Origin: an uncultured Clostridia bacterium
GTDB lineage: Bacteria > Bacillota_A > Clostridia > Christensenellales > Aristaeellaceae
Length of the DNA: 5,985 nucleotides
Reading direction: 5' to 3'
Assembly (NCBI GenBank): GCA_947165745.1
Contig: CAMVBO010000122.1
Location: 1-5,985, forward strand
Position numbers and translations under genes: made by a program. The notes under the pieces were generated by a model that did no database searches, was not told the origin of the DNA, and saw only the letters and a program-made list of their open reading frames with translations. Below, one piece after another: positions 4,484-5,985 of this stretch. Positions within the stretch are counted from its first letter, which is position 1, and each line of letters starts with the position of its first letter.

Positions 4484-5985
4484 TTACACCGTAAATTCAA
4501 ACAGCGTCACCTGGCTGGTCTCCGGGATGTCGTTCAGGCACCCGGCCAGCTTCAGCTGTTCCACCACGGACTTGGACACCTTGCGGCGCACCATGTCGTC
4601 CTGGCTGATGAAGGGGCCGTCCTTGCGGGCCTCCACCAGCGCCTCGGCGGCGGACAGGCCCACGCCGGGCAGGGCGTTGATGGGCGGCAGGATCCTGTCG
4701 CCCACGATCCTGTAGTCGGCGGCGGCGGATTCGTAGATGTCGATGGGCCTCAGGTGCACGCCCCGAAGGTTCATTTCGATCAGGATTTCCAGGATCGTCG
4801 CCTCGTCATCCTTGGTGGCCGTGCGCTCGGCCTTGTCCAGCGCCTTGATGTCGTCGATCATCCCCCGCAGGGCGTCCACGTCCTCCGTGCACATCCGCGT
4901 GGCGTCGAAGGACTCCGCGTTTCGCTGGAGATAGCAGCAGTAATAGGCCGTGGGATAGAACACCTTGAAGTAGGCGATGCGCAGCGCCATGGTCACATAG
5001 GCCACGGCGTGGCCCTTGGGAAACATATACTTGATCTTTTTACAGGTTTCCACGTACCACTCCGGCACGCCCGCCTCCCGCATGGCGGCCTCCATTTCCG
5101 GCGTAAGCCCGCGACCCTTGCGCACGGCCTCCATCGTCTTGAAGGCCATGGAGGCCTCCACGCCACTGGCGATCAGCGCGTTCATAATGTCGTCGCGGGT
5201 GCAGAAGCACTCCCGCAGCGGGATGCCCTGGCGCACCAGGTCCTGGGCGTTGCCCAGCCAAACGTCCGTGCCGTGGGACAGGCCGGAGATGCGGATCAGC
5301 TCTTCCATGGTGCTGGGCCGGGTCTCCTTCAGCATGCCGCGCACGAAGGATGTGCCGAACTCCGGAACGCCCAGCGTGCCGGTCTCGGCCACGCCCAGCT
5401 GCTCGGCGGTGATCCCCAGCGCCTCGGGGCTGGTGAACAGCGATATGATCTTGCCGAACACCTCCGGGTCGTGAAGCGGCACCTTCTGCGGCGCGATGCC
5501 GGTGATGTCCTGCAGCTTGCGCAGCATGGTCGGGTCGTCGTGGCCCAGCACATCCAGCTTCACCAGCACATCGTGCATGCTGTTGAAGTCGAAGTGGGTG
5601 GTGATGGTGGGGGTGGTCATGTCGTCGGCGGGGTGCTGAATGGGCGTGAACTGATAGATCTGATACTCCTTCGGCAGCACCACCATGCCGGCGGGGTGCT
5701 GGCCGGTGGTGCGCTTCACGCCGGTGATGCCCCGCGCCAGGCGCTCCATCTCCGCCCTGGGCAGGCTGATGCCCTTCTCCTCGCAGTATTTCAGCACATA
5801 GCCGTAGGCCGTCTTTTCCGCGATGGTGCCGATGGTGCCGGCGCGGAAGCAGAACTCCTTGCCGAACAGCTCCTGGATGTAGGCGTGGGCCCGGGGCTGG
5901 TACTCGCCGGAGAAGTTCAGGTCGATGTCGGGCACCTTGTCGCCCTTGAAGCCCAGGAACACCTCGAAGGGGATGTTGAAGCCGT
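4484..5985 (-). CDS. polC: DNA polymerase III alpha subunit, PolC type (C-terminal part)
   Basis: Replicative polymerase of low-GC-type Gram-positive lineages; it also carries a proofreading exonuclease domain, which lies outside the window. 499 complete residues are visible and the N-terminal portion (roughly 900 or more residues in typical PolC) is cut off. Near the fragment start, FLGFKGDKVPDIDLNFSGE contains two catalytic Asp (fragment residues 19 and 21). The third is in KLDVLGHDDPT (residue 144), 123 residues after the second, as expected for PolC. FRAGTIGTIAEKTAYGYV and GVKRTTGQHPAGM are further PolC blocks. Near the C-terminus LPGVGLSAAEAL is a helix-hairpin-helix, and QVTLF (residues 491-495) resembles the sliding-clamp-binding pentapeptide usual at the PolC end. 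Four residues follow it before TAA. The reading frame is open to the right edge; an in-frame GTG at 5962 is internal, not a start. Confidence 0.98.
   Translation of the reverse strand, partial: GFNIPFEVFLGFKGDKVPDIDLNFSGEYQPRAHAYIQELFGKEFCFRAGTIGTIAEKTAYGYVLKYCEEKGISLPRAEMERLARGITGVKRTTGQHPAGMVVLPKEYQIYQFTPIQHPADDMTTPTITTHFDFNSMHDVLVKLDVLGHDDPTMLRKLQDITGIAPQKVPLHDPEVFGKIISLFTSPEALGITAEQLGVAETGTLGVPEFGTSFVRGMLKETRPSTMEELIRISGLSHGTDVWLGNAQDLVRQGIPLRECFCTRDDIMNALIASGVEASMAFKTMEAVRKGRGLTPEMEAAMREAGVPEWYVETCKKIKYMFPKGHAVAYVTMALRIAYFKVFYPTAYYCCYLQRNAESFDATRMCTEDVDALRGMIDDIKALDKAERTATKDDEATILEILIEMNLRGVHLRPIDIYESAAADYRIVGDRILPPINALPGVGLSAAEALVEARKDGPFISQDDMVRRKVSKSVVEQLKLAGCLNDIPETSQVTLFEFTV

Overview
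The window looks like a chromosomal segment from a GC-rich, low-copy member of the Bacillota (a clostridial, probably gut-type lineage). The main evidence is the C-terminal third of a PolC-type DNA polymerase III, the replicative polymerase specific to Bacillota and relatives. The tRNAs carry an encoded CCA end, Shine-Dalgarno sequences are strong, and the terminators are classical intrinsic ones. Assignment to a genus is not possible from the sequence alone.

Every supported gene lies on the minus strand, so transcription runs from high to low coordinates. In order of transcription: (1) 5985-4484, the 3' part of polC, cut by the window edge; (2) a 114-bp gap with two inverted repeats but no clear terminator; (3) 4369-2984, a complete MATE-family multidrug exporter; (4) a strong promoter (2980-2952) just past the MATE stop codon, driving two identical tRNA-Ala(GGC) genes (2931-2855 and 2830-2754) and closed by a strong intrinsic terminator (2749-2718); (5) about 390 bp without a conventional gene, whose proximal half is a structured leader with small candidate ORFs and a hairpin that pairs with the Shine-Dalgarno of the next gene; (6) 2324-1035, a complete MFS exporter of the macrolide-efflux (MefA-like) type, ending in an intrinsic terminator (955-921); (7) from 884 leftwards, a Y-family translesion DNA polymerase of the UvrX/YqjW type, cut by the left edge.

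The functional content is replication and repair (PolC, Y-family polymerase), drug export (MATE, MFS) and translation (tRNA-Ala). I see no integrase, transposase, CRISPR array or phage gene. The most interesting part is the MFS leader: the Shine-Dalgarno and start-proximal bases can be locked in an 11-bp, one-mismatch hairpin, with a second long stem and short ORFs upstream. This layout resembles translational attenuation of antibiotic-resistance genes (erm, cat, mef type). The MFS gene also has weaker GC and codon bias than its neighbours, which suggests later acquisition. The remaining items of note are an unusually tight MATE/tRNA junction and a pre-tRNA whose 5' leader and 3' trailer are complementary.
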